A stretch of 64,000 nucleotides of DNA from Microbulbifer sp. TB1203 (GTDB lineage Bacteria > Pseudomonadota > Gammaproteobacteria > Pseudomonadales > Cellvibrionaceae): the NCBI RefSeq assembly GCF_030997045.1, contig NZ_CP116899.1:4550001-4614000 (forward strand), given 5' to 3'. The notes under the pieces are model-generated. The model searched no databases, was not told the origin of the DNA, and worked only from the letters and a program-made list of their open reading frames with translations. Made by a program: the position numbers and the translations under genes. Position 1 is the first letter of the stretch. Each line of letters begins with the position of its first letter. Shown here in pieces: positions 10,301-18,704 of this stretch.

Positions 10301-10514
10301 GATCCGGCGACCATTTAAACTTCCATATGCCGTTGAGTGACCGGATCATCGGGTTGTTAGCCTTTTCATCCGTCGAAAATCCGTAAGCGTGGGGTTCTTC
10401 TTTGTTTATCCCGTTGACATCTGGGTTTTCCCAATCGTTAGGGTTTTGGGCCCTAACCCCCATTACTGATACGGAAAGAATTATGCACAATAGGCGGAAA
10501 ATAGAATATTTCAT
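7346..10514 (-). pseudogene. GH2 beta-galactosidase (LacZ-like), frameshifted near 8030
   Basis: Two collinear minus-strand frames make one GH2 protein of about 1,040 residues: the first (10514 to 8019) holds the signal peptide (to VRAQNP), sugar-binding domain, Ig domain, TIM barrel with acid/base E483 in SLGNEGG and nucleophile E544 in MREYAHAMGN, and the start of the C-terminal beta-galactosidase small chain; the second (7975 to 7346) carries the rest of that chain. The break follows residues NQRLEK, and the other frame resumes at WKNAADTR. The sequence fits loss of one copy of an 8-bp direct repeat (tggaaaaa). As read, the protein would lack its last 220 or so residues and is probably inactive, unless this is a sequencing error or the frame is corrected. 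The substrate was likely beta-galactosyl side chains of xyloglucan or galactan. It is AT-richer than adjacent genes. Confidence 0.85.
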
Positions 10515-10625
10515 GTGTTTAAGACATCAAGACAGTTTAAAAAATCGAAGTGAGCTTAGTCATTGCTCTATGTGGCGTTCTCGTCATGGATTCCGGATCA
10601 GTCCGGACTCCTTATCTCCCAATGC

Positions 10626-10661
10626 AAAAAAGCCGTCCGCCATCTCGGGATGACGGACGAC
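10626..10661 (-). terminator. Rho-independent terminator of the GH5-CBM13 gene
   Basis: On the minus strand a 12-bp stem (gtcgtccgtcat / atggcggacggc, two G-U pairs) with a 6-nt loop is followed by TTTTTT. It lies about 100 bp after the GH5 stop and before the GH2 start, so it separates the two transcription units. Confidence 0.8.
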
Positions 10662-10758
10662 TGAATGTGAACCGACTCCATCAGCGCACTGTTGCCCTGG
10701 AGGACCCCGCACGTAATCGACCGTCACACAGTGGCAGCGGCTCGATCAAGGGTTTTCT

Positions 10759-12336
10759 TCAGGGTGTCTGGAACGTCCACTGCTGATTGTCGCTCCCGTG
10801 GCACGACCATATCTGCATATTTGCTCCATTCTCGGATGAGTAGCCATTGACATCCAGGCACATCGAGGTGGCATGCGTCGGACTCAGGCGGTAGTAGCCG
10901 TCGCCTGTGGCGCTGATCGTCCACTTCTGGTTGGCTGCGGCTCCGTAGGTCCAGATGTGCACATTGGTGCCGTCGGTCGTCCCCCAGCCCGCCACGTCCA
11001 GCGCCTTGCCGCTCTGGGCGCCGATGATGCTGTACTCGTTGTTGCCCAGGTGAGTCACGACCCACCGCTGGCTCTCGCCCCACCAGTAGTCCCACTGCTG
11101 AACGTTGCTCCCGTTCGAAGTCTCCAGACCTGCGACCTCGAGTGCCTTACCGCTTAGGCGGGAAACAATCTTGTAGATTCCATTGGCAATGATCCCGTCG
11201 CCCCCCGGAGGCGGCAGGGCGGCGCCGCCCGTCAGCGAGCGAATGCTGGCCTGATCCACCACGGCGGTGGTGTTGCGATCGAAGAGGGCGAAGGCATCTC
11301 TGCCTGTCCAGCCGTTGTCCCAGTAGAAGGGACGCACTCCCATGGCGTTAGCGGTCTCGACGAAGTACCGGTTCCAATAGGTCCGGGAAGCGACGTGGAG
11401 GTCGTAGTCGCTGCCGGTCAGGTCCTGGTAGTCCTTGCGCAGAATAACACCGAACTCGCCGAGGAGCACGGGCACGCCGTTGTCCACGAACTTGGTTTTC
11501 ATCCGTTGCAGCTGGGAGCGCATCCAGTTTTCATCGCCCCAGTCGGAGTTGCGGTCAGTCCGGGTGGGGTGGTGGTAGCCCTCGCCCCAGAAGTACGCCA
11601 TCTTGCCCCAGCTCGCGTCTTCCGACATCAGCGAGAAATTGTACGGACTATAGAAGTGCACCTCGACTGCCAGACGGCCCGGCGTCGGGTCGTTGGGCAA
11701 AGTGTTCATGAGTTCGTCAGTCAGGTCGATGTTGGTGTTGGGCCCCGAGAGCACCAGCCAGCGGTCGGCATTGTTGCCGCCGGTGGCGCGCACGGCGTCC
11801 ACGAAAGTCTGGTAGTAGGTCATCAGCTCGGACATCTTCCCGGCCGTGTCGGCGGGAGGCTCGTTGGCGCCGGCAAACAGGAGCTTCGAGTCGTAGGAGG
11901 CGAATGTACTGGCTATTTGCGTCCAGTAGGACCGCATCTTGGCGTTGACTGTCGCGTCCACGTTTCCGTCGAGAGCCTCGTCCAGCCACCCCCTGTCCCA
12001 GTGGCTGTTGATGACCACCGTGAGGTTGGCGGCGTAGCACCAGTCCACCACTTGCTTCACTCGCGCCAGCCAAGCGGGGTCGATTTCCAGGGTGGATTGA
12101 TTTGCATGGCTGTCCCAGGCGACCGGGATGCGGACGGTGTTGAAGCCCGCAGCGGCCACTGAGTTGATCAGGTCCTGGGTCGCGGCCGGGGCCCAGGTAC
12201 CTTCGCCGTCCGGCGCCTCCATGGTGTTGCCCAGGTTCCAGCCGTAGGTGGGCTCGGGTAGTTGGGCGAACGCCATCATGGGAAGCATTAGCAGGCAGGC
12301 GATACTGCGAGCAGTTGTATATATTATTTTACGCAT
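10759..12336 (-). CDS. GH5 (subfamily 4-like) endo-xyloglucanase/glucanase with CBM13
   Basis: A 525-residue exported enzyme with a signal peptide to MAFAQ. The GH5 catalytic domain (about 28-365) starts with GWNLGNTMEA, a subfamily-4-like motif, has INSHWD in the beta-4 region, acid/base E159 in GANEP and nucleophile E294 in LLGEFG. A ricin-type CBM13 trefoil follows (about 386-525), with three Q-x-W repeats. Subfamily 4 includes many xyloglucanases, consistent with the GH74, GH31 and GH95 genes nearby, but mixed-linkage glucanase activity is also possible. A fragment of a paralogous gene with a lipoprotein leader lies at 26706-27144. A palindrome resembling a LacI-family operator is about 100 bp upstream, and a terminator follows. 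Confidence 0.87.
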   Translation of the reverse strand: MRKIIYTTARSIACLLMLPMMAFAQLPEPTYGWNLGNTMEAPDGEGTWAPAATQDLINSVAAAGFNTVRIPVAWDSHANQSTLEIDPAWLARVKQVVDWCYAANLTVVINSHWDRGWLDEALDGNVDATVNAKMRSYWTQIASTFASYDSKLLFAGANEPPADTAGKMSELMTYYQTFVDAVRATGGNNADRWLVLSGPNTNIDLTDELMNTLPNDPTPGRLAVEVHFYSPYNFSLMSEDASWGKMAYFWGEGYHHPTRTDRNSDWGDENWMRSQLQRMKTKFVDNGVPVLLGEFGVILRKDYQDLTGSDYDLHVASRTYWNRYFVETANAMGVRPFYWDNGWTGRDAFALFDRNTTAVVDQASIRSLTGGAALPPPGGDGIIANGIYKIVSRLSGKALEVAGLETSNGSNVQQWDYWWGESQRWVVTHLGNNEYSIIGAQSGKALDVAGWGTTDGTNVHIWTYGAAANQKWTISATGDGYYRLSPTHATSMCLDVNGYSSENGANMQIWSCHGSDNQQWTFQTP

Positions 12337-12435
12337 CTTGATTCTCTCATCTATTGCGGCACGAGTGTTCGTTTCTCCTTGGGTGGATCTCGAATTGGCC
12401 CATGCCTTTGTTGTTTAGTGCTGTTTGTATCAGTC

Positions 12436-12445
12436 AAAGCGCTTT
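12436..12445. promoter_or_regulatory. LacI-family-like operator palindrome
   Basis: The perfect 10-bp palindrome aaagcgcttt lies 100 bp upstream of the GH5-CBM13 start. The CG-centred form is typical of LacI-family operators controlling sugar-use genes. No cognate regulator is in the window, and I did not see the same site before other genes here, so this is tentative. Confidence 0.35.
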
Positions 12446-12504
12446 CCGAGGGGCGGGGTGAGTCGAAGTCTGTGAGGCATGCCTCCATTAACGATATGGA
12501 TATG

Positions 12505-12940
12505 AGTTATAAATAAACTCAATCTTAAAAATCACGGCATGATTACTTGGAAACTTTCTCGGAACCTCAATAATCAAGGCATCGTCCTTTTACCTCCATT
12601 TGAGAAGTTTGCGATAACCCAGTAATTGAACAGACTTAAATTTTATTATTCTCGACCGGTGAGCCCAGGACCGGCGCGTCAACACGAACTTGCCTTTTCA
12701 GAAAACCTAAAGTGATAACATAAAGATATTCCTCCTTTTGGGTGAACTTTAAATTCTCCGTAGTGTAAGAAACGTTTCCATTAAGCGCCTCGTTACAGTA
12801 TCGGAAGGTGCCTCACCATAAGCTGGCCATGGGCGGGTGCCGAAAATGGATTCGCCATTTACCTCCATCCACTCTGATATTTCCTCCAAAAAAATCGAGC
12901 GGTTCCGGCGGCAAGCTACCATCAGCATATCAGAAGATTC
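12505..12940 (-). pseudogene. GH29 alpha-L-fucosidase ghost (C-terminal remnant)
   Basis: Segments of the minus strand match the C-terminal third of the intact GH29 at 36676-38268, in shifting frames. DGSLPPEP, then EWMEVNGESIFGTRPW (intact: DWMEVNGEAIYGTRPW), then KSVQLLGYRKLLKW, a TAA stop, and KDDALIIEVPRKF (intact: DNDALTIKVPGKM) followed by HAVIFKIEFI. At least one frameshift and one nonsense codon are present and the N-terminal two thirds are missing. The upstream edge stops near 12940, about 100 bp from an IS transposase stub, which suggests that a mobile-element event truncated it. Confidence 0.8.
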
Positions 12941-13039
12941 TTGTGTACCTACCAAACATACCCACCAAACATAAGGAATTTTATGTCAGCCGCTTGAGAA
13001 CCTGTTCACGATATCGCGTAAATATCCGATACCGGACGG

Positions 13040-13135
13040 ATGAAGCGGAAGAAATACCCCAGCGATACCACGCGAGAGCAGTTTGAGGCCATTCGGCCGC
13101 TACTGGGAAGTGTCCGTCGCAGGGCTATCGCATGA
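13040..13135 (+). mobile_element. IS5-like transposase N-terminal stub
   Basis: ATG 13040 opens a 31-residue frame reading MKRKKYPSDTTREQFEAIRP, the characteristic start of IS5-family transposases; after LLGSVRR it leaves the family pattern and reaches TGA at 13133. Only the first 25 or so residues of a protein usually over 200 long remain, so this is the scar of a deleted insertion sequence, in the opposite orientation to the surrounding genes. Confidence 0.75.
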
Positions 13136-13363
13136 AGGTTTTTGGTAACTATTCACCCCTGTTACCGGTAAGAGAGGCCTGGGCGGCCCTGCTACCGGTG
13201 GCCGTTCGTTCAATAGCCTCATCGGCAAACGTTTCACGAACGGCCCCCGGCATCAGGGCCTTCGCTTCAGGCCGTGGAACTCTTTTCCCGCTCCCGAGGG
13301 GGTGGAATATTCACGCGCTGGGCGCCATGAATTCTGGAATCCATGGCGCCGGCCTGCCAGCGG
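13136..13363. other. Non-coding interval with hairpin after GH97
   Basis: This stretch contains no supportable gene. At 13321-13350 the arms ggcgccatg and catggcgcc form a hairpin about 15 bp beyond the GH97 stop on the minus strand, a plausible transcript end without a T tract. The rest may be leftover insertion-sequence DNA. Confidence 0.4.
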
Positions 13364-15286
13364 TCAGCGAAATACGGCGACGAAGCCGCCACGCGGTTTC
13401 ACCGTTACCCGCGCCTTGCCGGCCCGCAGCTCGGTCTGGGTAAACTCGCGCTGTCCTGCCCCATCGGTGATCATGGTGCCCTTGCGCTTGCCGATGAAGG
13501 ACAGGTCCAGGTCGAGGGTACGTTCGCTGTCCTCGGCATTGACGCCGGCCACATACCAGTGCTCGCCGGCCTTGCGCGCGATGACGACGTGCGAATCCGG
13601 GTAGCCGGCCAGGAAGCGGCTGTCATTCCAACTGCGCGGCAGGTCGCCCAGGAAGTCCCTGACGTACTGGGGCACAGTAGCCATGCCTTCCGGAACCTCG
13701 GCGAAATGCTGGATGCCCGACAGGAACAGAACCGATTGCGCCAGCTCGAAACCGTTGCGGGTAATGCGCTGGATATTGGGGATGTCGCCAAACACCATTG
13801 GTGTGAAGTCCATGGGGTCGAACAGGCTTCGGATCATGGTGGCATTGACCACATGCCCGGGAACGGCGTCGTGCTCCGTCTGCGCGAAGGTCGTGAACTC
13901 AAGGCCGCGAATCGCCTCGACCGTCATCAGATTCGGATAGGTACGCTGCAGCCCGCGCGGCAGGGTCGCGCCGTGGAAGTTCACCACCAGGCCGGCGTCG
14001 GCCGCGTCTTTCAGGATGTCGACGTAATACTGGATCATGGAGACCCCGTCGCCGCCGAAGAAATCAATTTTTACGCCCTTGACGCCCATCTCGCGCAGGC
14101 GTGCGAATTCCTGCACCCGCGAAGCATGGGTCAGGAGTTTGGCGCGCGGCGTCTGCATGGCCTCATTCCAGTCGCCGGCCGAGTTGTACCAGACGAGCAG
14201 GCCGACCCCCTTGCTGCTGGCATAGCGGGCCAGCTCCGCCACCTTCTCGTAGCCGATCTGCTTGTCCCATTCGGCATCCACCAGCGTGTAGTCCCATTTC
14301 ATGTCCGCCGCGTAGTCGATGAACTTCTTCTGCACATCGAATACGGTGGCTCCATCCTTGAGCAACGCCCAACTCCACGACGCGTGGCCAGGCTGTACCT
14401 GTTTGGTATCGAAGGGAATCGCCGGCGCCGCCAGGTCGGTGCCCAGGGTGGAGTCCATCACGGTGTTCAAGGAACCCAACGCGATCACGCGCCAGGGCGT
14501 AGTCAGGGTGCCGGTGGTTTCCGCCAGTAACTTGCCATGGGTGAACACCTCCAGCGGTGTCGGGCCATCAATCTGGTACACACCATTCGGGGAGTCCGTT
14601 GCCAGGCGCGAGGCGTGAAAGCTGCCATCCATATTGGCTTCGGTCAGCGCCACCCAGGTATCACCGCTTTTGAACAAGGCCGGGAAGACCCAGCCCGCTT
14701 TCATGGGCGCGGGCTGGCCAACCGGAGTGTCCACCTGGTACCGCTCTTCATAGGACGGGTTGGTTTGGCCATAGCCTGTCCGGGCGACCGTCATCGCCTG
14801 GAGGAAGGCGCGCGTAGTGGGTTTGAAAGCGAAACTGGTTTCCTCGCCCAGAAAACGCTTGGTGGGAAGGCTAGGGTCGGCCACCACATAACGAAAGGCC
14901 ACCCCATCGTCGGACACGCGGAACTCTACATCCATTTTGTGACCGGCGGCATCCACCACCGAGTAGACCTGTTCGTTGGCCTTGTACTGGTTAACACGGC
15001 GCTTGCCGACAGCCAGCGTGTAGCGGTCGGTCACGGTCTTGACCGGCGACGTGTGCACCAGCTTGACCTCTCGGGAAAAATCCGCGCCTTCCAGCTTCAA
15101 CCCCAATGGTGAAGACAACAGCACCGGTTCCCCGTTGCGCGTGATGCTGTAGGTGAGGGTCTTGTCCGCATTGACCGACACCGACACGTCCAGTTGTTTG
15201 TTGGGGCTTTGCAGCGCCAGTGCGGCATTGCTGCTCAAAGCCAGGGCGAGCAGGAGACTCATTTTCTGTCGTTTTTTCACGTTCAT
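13364..15286 (-). CDS. GH97 alpha-glucosidase/alpha-galactosidase family enzyme
   Basis: A 640-residue exported protein; signal peptide MNVKKRQKMSLLLALALSSN ending near ALALQSP. The N-terminal beta-super-sandwich (about 25-290) is followed by the GH97 TIM barrel and a C-terminal beta domain ending KPRGGFVAVF. Candidate catalytic residues are D408 in KIDFFGGD, the position of the nucleophile in retaining GH97 alpha-galactosidases, and E457 in TVEAIRG, so a retaining mechanism is inferred. In this locus it could act on alpha-galactosyl or alpha-glucosyl decorations. Its first 201 bp (67 codons) are duplicated as the leader of the chimeric GH29 gene at 15771-17690. A second GH97, at 56229-58202, is only moderately similar. 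Confidence 0.87.
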   Translation of the reverse strand: MNVKKRQKMSLLLALALSSNAALALQSPNKQLDVSVSVNADKTLTYSITRNGEPVLLSSPLGLKLEGADFSREVKLVHTSPVKTVTDRYTLAVGKRRVNQYKANEQVYSVVDAAGHKMDVEFRVSDDGVAFRYVVADPSLPTKRFLGEETSFAFKPTTRAFLQAMTVARTGYGQTNPSYEERYQVDTPVGQPAPMKAGWVFPALFKSGDTWVALTEANMDGSFHASRLATDSPNGVYQIDGPTPLEVFTHGKLLAETTGTLTTPWRVIALGSLNTVMDSTLGTDLAAPAIPFDTKQVQPGHASWSWALLKDGATVFDVQKKFIDYAADMKWDYTLVDAEWDKQIGYEKVAELARYASSKGVGLLVWYNSAGDWNEAMQTPRAKLLTHASRVQEFARLREMGVKGVKIDFFGGDGVSMIQYYVDILKDAADAGLVVNFHGATLPRGLQRTYPNLMTVEAIRGLEFTTFAQTEHDAVPGHVVNATMIRSLFDPMDFTPMVFGDIPNIQRITRNGFELAQSVLFLSGIQHFAEVPEGMATVPQYVRDFLGDLPRSWNDSRFLAGYPDSHVVIARKAGEHWYVAGVNAEDSERTLDLDLSFIGKRKGTMITDGAGQREFTQTELRAGKARVTVKPRGGFVAVFR

Positions 15287-15593
15287 TCAGCTCTCATCGC
15301 AATAAGTTAAAACAAAACTGCGTGGACCACGATTGGTGCCACCGAAGGAATGCCGTCGACTGTATCGGCCAACGGCGGTAATAGCATTCTTAAACCGGCG
15401 GGCGACCCCGCCGTTTTGCGCTCAACTAGGCGCGGGGGCATCCTCCCAACGCAGATGCACAACCTTGTAGCCCTTGTCCTTAATGGTCTTGAGCAGGGCC
15501 GGCAAGGCGTCGGCCGTCGGGCCATTCGCATCATGTATCAGCAGGATGCCGCCCCTCGAGCGGTCCAGCTCTTCCTTCAGGCGTCCCACCAGG
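15085..15593. repeat. Direct duplication copy A (GH97 5' end to deacetylase 3' end)
   Basis: This segment matches 17489-17990 closely. It covers codons 1-67 of the GH97 gene, its upstream region, and the last 57 or so codons of a NodB-type deacetylase. The copies differ by a few substitutions, a 1-bp indel and a 6-bp indel (two extra codons before the deacetylase stop), which accounts exactly for the 7-bp length difference. Both edges are abrupt. Confidence 0.92.
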
Positions 15594-15639
15594 TCGCCAG
15601 CATCGCAAGCGCCAGTACGCTGCTCTTCACTACACTCAT
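15422..15639 (-). pseudogene. Deacetylase tail fused out of frame to a foreign signal-peptide start
   Basis: Codons for the last 57 or so residues of the NodB deacetylase (GGILLIHDANGPTADALP and following) survive here, but at 15593 the homology to the intact gene (17825-18595) ends. Upstream is an unrelated ATG (15639) starting MSVVKSSVLALAMLA, which looks like another gene's signal peptide and joins out of frame, meeting TGA after 19 codons. The object is a recombination scar. Confidence 0.8.
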
Positions 15640-15770
15640 GTTTCTTTCTTTTTTTGTTGCACTATGTGGTTCCGGCCTGAGCGCGCTCCGGCTCAGGTGG
15701 ATGCGGCAACAGATATGCGTTCGGCGAATGCCCAAGGGATGGAGGCAAATAATTCAGGGCAATCGCTGGA

Positions 15771-17690
15771 TTAATTACCTCCGTCCCCTTTTGTCGTTTC
15801 GATTTTGAAGCCGAGCGCGGTTTTGAACGCGGAGGTGTCGGGCAAGGTGACGACGAGGGCGTCGGGTGCCTGCTTCCACGCGAGCGGGCCGGTGTAGCCG
15901 AGGAGGGTGACGGACTTGACCGGCTTGCCGAGGGCGTTGGCCGTGGTGCCCAGCGAGGTGATGCGCACCTGGGTGCCGGTGGCGGGCACGGTCATGCAGT
16001 AGGCGTAGAGGTTGCCGTCTTTGCCGACGGTGAAGCGGATGTCGGAAGCGGCGAAAGGATGCTCGGCTTGTTTGCGGCCGAGCTTGCCGCCGGGAAGGAC
16101 GTTGAGCTTGCCGTCGGCGCCTTCGCCGAGGCGCGTCCAGGCTTTGCTGCCGTAGATGCCGGCGCCGTTGAGGCGCGTCCATTCGCCGATTTCCTTGAGC
16201 ATCTTGACCGTGGCGTCGTCGAGCGAGCCGTCGGGGAGCGGGCTGATGGAGACGCCGATGTTGCCGTCGCGGGACACCTCTTCGAGCAGGTAACGAATGA
16301 CCGCGCCGGAGTCGTTGGTGAAGCCGGGGGCGTAGAACCAGTCGCCGACGGGCGTTTCCGCGATCCAGTCCTGGTCGCTCTTGATGTCTTTGGGGATGTC
16401 GGCTTCCGCGGTGTTGACCGTGCCGTTGGTCTTGCCGCGGAATTTGACGATGCTGAAGACGTCCACTTTTCCGCGGCGTTGGAGGGTCTTGTTGTAGAAG
16501 TCGGCGATGACGCGCTGCATGGCGTCGGACTTGTAGCCGGTGCCGGTGCCCCAGCCGCTGAAGGGCTGGCTGCTCCAGCCATCGGTGTAGATGAAGTCGG
16601 GTTGGTATTTATCGACGACGTCCATCATGCGCAGGGCCCACCAGGTGGCATACCACTCGGCGTAGGCGGCGTGGTTTTGAAAAATGCCGGCGGGCGGGGG
16701 ACTCCAGCCGTCGTTGGCTGCTTTGACGACGCCCTTGTATTCGCGGAGATCGACGCCGTAGAGGAGTCGTGGGTCGAGGCCTTCCCACCACTTGCCCTGG
16801 CCGTCGGCGAGGGTGAGGTGGCCGTCGTAGGGGACGCCGGGCTTGGGGCCGTCGGGGCCGTCGGCGGCAAAAGCGGTCTGCCACCACCACCAGGAGTATT
16901 CGTGGTGGAAGGTCACGCCGAAGCGGATGTCGGCGGCGCGAGCGGCCTTGGTCCATTCACCGAGGAGGTCGCGCTTGGGGCCGAGGCGGGTGGAGTTCCA
17001 AGGCTGATACTTGGAGTCCCACATGTCGTATTGGTCGTGGTGGACGCCTTGGATGATGAGGTAGCGGGCGCCGGCGTCCTTGTAGATTTCGACAAGTTTG
17101 GCGGGATCGAGCTTGGTGGGGTTCCAATCGCGCAGGACCTCCTTGTAGCCGACTTCGGACGGGTGGCCGTAGTTGGCGAGGTGGTTTGTGTAGGCGTTGA
17201 AGTCGGGCTTGTAGAGGTTGCGGGCATACCAGTCGCCGCTTTTGCCGGCGGCTTGCGGGCCGAAGTGGACCCAGATGCCGAACTTGGCTTCGCGTAGCCA
17301 GGCGGGGGTGCCGGGATAGTTTTTCTCAATGGATTCCCAAGTCGGCGCGTAGGGGCCGGGGGTGATGGGAAGGTCGAGTTTAACTTCCGGCGCGGACCTG
17401 GAGTCGGCCATCGGCACGCTGTCCATGGGTTGGGCGGCGGGGATGGCGGGGATGGGCGGCAGCGGCGGCAGGGTGGCGCCGACGGTGTCGCCTTCCAGCT
17501 TCAACCCCAATGGTGAAGACAACAGCACCGGTTCCCCGTTGCGCGTGATGCTGTAGGTGAGGGACTTGTCCGCATTGACCGACACCGACATGTCCAGTTG
17601 TTTGTTGGGGCTTTGCAGCGCCAGTGCGGCATTGCTGCTCAAAGCCAGGGCGAGCAGGAGACTCATTTTCTGTCGTTTTTTCGCGTTCAT
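15771..17690 (-). CDS. Chimeric GH29 alpha-L-fucosidase carrying a GH97 leader
   Basis: The 639-residue product starts with 67 residues nearly identical to the N-terminus of the neighbouring GH97 (MNAKKRQKMSLLLALALSSN through LGLKLEG), then changes abruptly at base 17489 to a Pro/Ala linker (GATLPPLPPIP) and a full GH29 domain (from about 115: WLREAKFGIWVHFGPQ). The nucleophile is D370 in IYTDGW. The acid/base is not conserved by motif in this family and I do not assign it. The GH29 body is conspicuously GC-rich with G/C third positions, so long antisense frames stay open; it differs from all neighbours and was probably acquired from a high-GC donor, with Verrucomicrobia a possibility. The acquired enzyme uses the host GH97 signal peptide. 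Expected substrate: fucosyl groups on xyloglucan or other glycans. Confidence 0.88.
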   Translation of the reverse strand: MNAKKRQKMSLLLALALSSNAALALQSPNKQLDMSVSVNADKSLTYSITRNGEPVLLSSPLGLKLEGDTVGATLPPLPPIPAIPAAQPMDSVPMADSRSAPEVKLDLPITPGPYAPTWESIEKNYPGTPAWLREAKFGIWVHFGPQAAGKSGDWYARNLYKPDFNAYTNHLANYGHPSEVGYKEVLRDWNPTKLDPAKLVEIYKDAGARYLIIQGVHHDQYDMWDSKYQPWNSTRLGPKRDLLGEWTKAARAADIRFGVTFHHEYSWWWWQTAFAADGPDGPKPGVPYDGHLTLADGQGKWWEGLDPRLLYGVDLREYKGVVKAANDGWSPPPAGIFQNHAAYAEWYATWWALRMMDVVDKYQPDFIYTDGWSSQPFSGWGTGTGYKSDAMQRVIADFYNKTLQRRGKVDVFSIVKFRGKTNGTVNTAEADIPKDIKSDQDWIAETPVGDWFYAPGFTNDSGAVIRYLLEEVSRDGNIGVSISPLPDGSLDDATVKMLKEIGEWTRLNGAGIYGSKAWTRLGEGADGKLNVLPGGKLGRKQAEHPFAASDIRFTVGKDGNLYAYCMTVPATGTQVRITSLGTTANALGKPVKSVTLLGYTGPLAWKQAPDALVVTLPDTSAFKTALGFKIETTKGDGGN

Positions 17691-17990
17691 TCAGCTCTCA
17701 TCGCAGTAAGTTAAAACAAAACTGCGTGGACCACGATTGGTGCCACCGCAGGAATACCGTCGACTGTATCGGCCAACGGTGGTAATAGCATTCTTAACCG
17801 GCGGGCGACCCCGCCGTTTTGCGCTCAACTAGGCGCATCCTCCCAACGCAGATGCACGATCTTGTAGCCCTTGTCCTTAATGGTCTTGAGCAGGGCCGGC
17901 AAGGCGTCGGCCGTCGGGCCATTCGCATCATGTATCAGCAGGATGCCGCCCCCCGAGTGGTCCAGCTCTTCCTTCAGGCGTCCCACCAGG
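17489..17990. repeat. Direct duplication copy B
   Basis: Partner of 15085-15593. This copy supplies the leader of the chimeric GH29 gene and the intact 3' end of the deacetylase gene at 17825-18595. The offset between copies is about 2.4 kb, which equals one copy plus the GH29 body and about 180 bp of joining DNA. Confidence 0.92.
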
Positions 17991-18595
17991 GCCGGGACCT
18001 GCATGTCATTGGGCCAGTAGTCTTCAATGCCGAGATCCATCGAGGCCACGGTGATGTTTCTTTCCTTGAGCACCTTCAGGATTGCCGGTGTCTCCGCCAG
18101 GAAGGGGAAGCGGTAGCTGGCCGGCTCAGTGCCGAATACATCAGCGAAGGCTTCCAGGCCTTTGTCAAGGTCGGCCAGCTGTTCGGCCACCGGCATCGAC
18201 GCCAAGGGCGGATGAGCAAAGCTGTGCAGCCCCGCGTTATGGCCGGCCTGAACCACACGCCGGCCCAGTTCGGGATGCTTGGCAAGGTTGGCGCCGGTCA
18301 TGTAGAAGGTTGCTTTGACACATTCGTCCGCGAGCGTCTTCAGCACCCGGTCGAGCGTTTCCGGCAGCGGGCCATCGTCGAAGGTCAGCACGATTTCGCC
18401 CGGCTCCAGGGGAAGCCGGCCGTACTGCTCACTGCCATAACCCACATATTCACGCTTCAGCGTCAGGGTGCGCGAAGTCCCCAGGGCATCAGATGCACAC
18501 GCCGGTTTCGCGCTGTCGGGCTGGGCCAACACCCCGAACGGGGTAACGGCGGCGATAAATCCACTCATCACCAGGGACAAAGACCACTTTTTCAT
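17825..18595 (-). CDS. NodB-type polysaccharide deacetylase (CE4)
   Basis: A 256-residue exported CE4 enzyme; aaggtg lies 5 bp before the ATG and the signal peptide ends near GVLAQP. Conserved motifs in order: TFDDGP (metal Asp and base), HSFAHP (metal His pair), RFPF (Arg-Pro motif), LGIEDYW, and LLIHD (acid His). All five NodB motifs are present, so it should be an active metal-dependent deacetylase. The family acts on chitin oligomers, peptidoglycan or acetylxylan; the neighbours suggest a hemicellulose or oligosaccharide role, but the sequence does not decide. Its 3' end is duplicated at 15422-15593, indicating that it originally lay directly upstream of the GH97 gene in one unit. Confidence 0.87.
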   Translation of the reverse strand: MKKWSLSLVMSGFIAAVTPFGVLAQPDSAKPACASDALGTSRTLTLKREYVGYGSEQYGRLPLEPGEIVLTFDDGPLPETLDRVLKTLADECVKATFYMTGANLAKHPELGRRVVQAGHNAGLHSFAHPPLASMPVAEQLADLDKGLEAFADVFGTEPASYRFPFLAETPAILKVLKERNITVASMDLGIEDYWPNDMQVPALVGRLKEELDHSGGGILLIHDANGPTADALPALLKTIKDKGYKIVHLRWEDAPS

Positions 18596-18704
18596 AAATC
18601 ACCTTTTAAAAATCAACAGTTTTCCTGCTCAAATCCGGGGCTGCAGTGTCAGCATCCCCGATACAGCCCGTCTTCGGTAGGCTGGCGCGGAGGTATTACT
18701 GCCG

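Noticed and set aside
12769..12778. Palindrome gaaacgtttc as an operator
   Set aside because: It lies within the decayed GH29 coding sequence and far from any intact start.
16059..17297. Long plus-strand open frame (412 codons) opposite the chimeric GH29
   Set aside because: It results from G/C-rich third positions of the GH29 gene; composition is repetitive Val/Gly/Ala-rich with no recognisable domain or ribosome site.
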